Position numbers and translations under genes: made by a program. DNA of 6,575 nt from Planctomycetota bacterium (GTDB taxonomy: Bacteria > Planctomycetota > Phycisphaerae > Phycisphaerales > SM1A02). How positions within the stretch are numbered: the stretch's first letter is position 1; every line of letters begins with the position of its first letter. Of this stretch, positions 5,597-6,575 are shown piece after piece. The DNA is taken from positions 1 through 6,575 of the forward strand of contig JACNLR010000152.1 of NCBI GenBank assembly GCA_014381385.1. The letters are read 5' to 3'. The notes under the pieces are model-generated. The model searched no databases, was not told the origin of the DNA, and was given only the letters and a program-made list of their open reading frames with translations.

Positions 5597-5603
5597 CGCA
5601 TCA

Positions 5604-6014
5604 ATGGTAAGCATCAATAGACAGACATTTAATCAAGCAGTTGAAAGCTACTCGCATAACGAGACAACCAAAACGAGGCAGACTGTGTGGGCACATATAA
5701 ACGCATTGCCCGCACTTTATTTTGTACAGTGCGGCAGAAAATCTTGCCCCGTACCTTGGATTACGTTTGAAGATGAAAAACCTATAGCGATGGTATTTAC
5801 GGAAACTGAATGTGCTCTAAACGCAGCAAAGTCGATGATCGAAGATGGTGAAAATGTACGAGTTGTAGGACTCCCCACAAATGCAGCTTCAATGTACATG
5901 ACGGCAATTGCTGCGCAAGGTGTCAACAGCGTGTGTTTTAATCACGGCCCACAAAGATTTGACGCATCCATGGATGAGGTGCTAACGTTCCTTGGCACAC
6001 TCTCAAGATTCTAA
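5604..6014 (+). CDS. Small cytoplasmic protein, weak SseB-like resemblance
   Basis: The 136-residue product has no signal peptide or membrane segment. From about 34 it reads like the N-terminal domain of SseB-type proteins: ALPALYFVQCG (34-44), a short strand, then a hydrophobic strand leading into FTETECAL (65-72), then a helix, and an ending with GVNSVCFNHGP (106-116), which echoes the family's 'gl-x-vNP/fN' pattern. This is fold-level pattern reading, not a database match. Cys43, Cys48, Cys70 and Cys111 are present with no obvious metal motif. The start at 5604 has a GGAG upstream; a longer reading from 5436 is open but adds 56 featureless residues. It is the first gene after the palindromic region and abuts the convergent gene at 6015 with no gap. 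Role unknown. Confidence 0.7.
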   Translation: MVSINRQTFNQAVESYSHNETTKTRQTVWAHINALPALYFVQCGRKSCPVPWITFEDEKPIAMVFTETECALNAAKSMIEDGENVRVVGLPTNAASMYMTAIAAQGVNSVCFNHGPQRFDASMDEVLTFLGTLSRF

Positions 6015-6320
6015 CTACGGCTGTAATTCTCGGCCAGTTTCAATATCCATTACTGACCAGTCAAATTGTTTTGCTAAACGGACAATTGGCAACCAAGCAA
6101 TTTCCTCTTCAACAATGCTTAGAAGCATTTGCACAATAGGATCCTCTTCAGGTGGAAGTTCAATTTTAATTCCCGGACCCCAAAGTGTGTCATGACCCTC
6201 TACTTCAGCCATTGTGTTGAAATTAGAAAGTGCATGCACAATTTCTTCGCGAGAACCAAGGGGTACTCGCTGACCGTCTTCACTCGCTGTTCTAGCTTGG
6301 ATAACAAATTGCTTACTCAT
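6015..6320 (-). CDS. Conserved-looking hypothetical protein, 101 residues
   Basis: I do not recognise a named family. The protein is small, soluble, acidic in its middle and Cys-free. Visible features are a starting strand (QFVIQARTA, 4-12), PLGSREEIVHAL (20-31), FNT at 34-36, a Gly/Pro turn and strand WGPGIKIELPPEEDP (47-61), then a helix with EEEIAWLPIVRLAKQF (71-86), ending DIETGRELQP. The orderly strand, helix, strand, helix alternation argues for a real fold. It resembles a small protein I associate with planctomycete genomes, from memory only. It starts 4 nt after the stop of the receiver-domain gene on the same strand, so the two probably share a transcript. No clear ribosome-binding site precedes the ATG. 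Its stop directly abuts the stop of the + strand gene. Confidence 0.75.
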   Translation of the reverse strand: MSKQFVIQARTASEDGQRVPLGSREEIVHALSNFNTMAEVEGHDTLWGPGIKIELPPEEDPIVQMLLSIVEEEIAWLPIVRLAKQFDWSVMDIETGRELQP

Positions 6321-6324
6321 TTTT

Positions 6325-6575
6325 TTACTCTATAACTTCCTGAAGGAGGCAGGATACCGTATCAATGAGTTTGTCGAGACCCACCGGCTTAATAAGATAT
6401 GCAGAAACCCCGAGTGTATTGGCATACGCCATATGACGCTTACCTTCATTTGCAGTCACCATCACAACGGTTGGTGCAGATTTCACGCTGAGTATTTCTT
6501 CAAGGACAAGAAAACCAGAACGCTTGGGGAGCATCATGTCCAAAATAACAGCGTCAGGCTGGCTTGCCATACAAA
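6325..6575 (-). CDS. Response-regulator receiver domain, C-terminal part (5' end outside window)
   Basis: This is a phospho-acceptor signalling domain of the CheY family. The visible part runs to the window edge; the Met at 6570 is probably internal because the frame stays open to 6575. Seen in order: AVILDMMLPKRSGF, whose Asp (11th residue from that Met) is the expected phosphorylation site; VVMVTAN with the switch Thr39; AYLIKP with conserved Lys61 and the following Pro; and a final helix ending LLQEVIE. The missing part would hold the first strand with its acidic pair. The protein ends right after the receiver fold, so it is either a stand-alone receiver or a protein with the receiver at its C-terminus. 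Partner kinase is not in the window. Four nucleotides separate it from the downstream hypothetical. Confidence 0.92.
   Translation of the reverse strand, partial: CMASQPDAVILDMMLPKRSGFLVLEEILSVKSAPTVVMVTANEGKRHMAYANTLGVSAYLIKPVGLDKLIDTVSCLLQEVIE

Larger units (their letters stand above)
5203..5603. other. 401-bp gene-free region
   Basis: I find no convincing protein gene here. It begins with a pyrimidine-rich stretch (about 5174-5230, starting inside the ATPase gene). This includes an imperfect 14-bp tandem repeat, CCCATTCCTCTTCT then CCCATTTCTCCTCT, 12 of 14 identical. A nested palindromic element occupies 5218-5387. From about 5421 to 5583 there are several possible stems and a run of six T. 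A + strand reading from the ATG at 5436 is open into the next gene, but its first 56 residues have no recognisable character. Confidence 0.7.

Noticed and set aside
5436..5603. Upstream in-frame extension of the SseB-like gene
   Set aside because: The added 56 residues are Trp/Pro/Gly rich with no recognisable fold, and GGAG 7 nt before 5604 supports the shorter start. The longer form cannot be fully excluded.
5203..5603. CRISPR array, tRNA or other known RNA gene
   Set aside because: Repeats are inverted and unevenly spaced rather than direct with unique spacers; no cloverleaf, SRP, tmRNA or RNase P signatures were found.
4870..5604. 244-codon minus-strand reading through the palindromic element
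   Set aside because: It overlaps the intact ATPase gene antisense for over 300 bp, its repeats come from the palindromes, and the rest has no protein-like features.

Overview
The window looks like a compact bacterial chromosome segment, most likely from a planctomycete or close PVC-group relative (Phycisphaerae-like). That is an inference from remembered protein resemblance and gene style: an ECF sigma factor with a non-zinc membrane partner, weak or absent Shine-Dalgarno sequences at many starts, and small lineage-specific hypotheticals. No search was run, so the taxonomy is tentative. Genes are packed tightly: one convergent pair overlaps at its stop codons, another abuts exactly, and tandem neighbours are 2 to 19 nt apart or overlap by 1 nt.

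Layout. 1-486 (+) is the C-terminal part of the replicative helicase DnaB, cut by the window edge. It ends tail-to-tail against a calcium/sodium-type antiporter (483-1448, -). A 109-bp divergent spacer (1449-1557) holds a short inverted repeat and a direct repeat. From 1558 to 5202 five genes run on the + strand: an ECF sigma factor, a single-pass membrane protein that is probably its anti-sigma factor, an exported helical protein with a Cys/Met cluster, an OppC/DppC-type permease and an OppD-type ATPase. The first three look like an envelope signalling module (sigma, membrane partner, periplasmic sensor candidate). The last two are half of a peptide-importer set; no OppA, OppB or OppF lies in the window.

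The 401-bp stretch 5203-5603 has no convincing gene. Its left part is a striking 170-bp nested palindromic element (5218-5387) with five copies of one dodecamer that can form mutually exclusive hairpins. Its right part (about 5421-5583) can form several stems and may be a structured leader. After it come a small SseB-like protein (5604-6014, +), a 101-residue conserved-looking hypothetical (6015-6320, -) and the C-terminal end of a response-regulator receiver domain (6325-6575, -), cut by the window edge.

The most unusual items are the nested palindrome directly behind a short OppD, and the sigma/membrane/exported-protein module joined to an incomplete peptide-transport operon.
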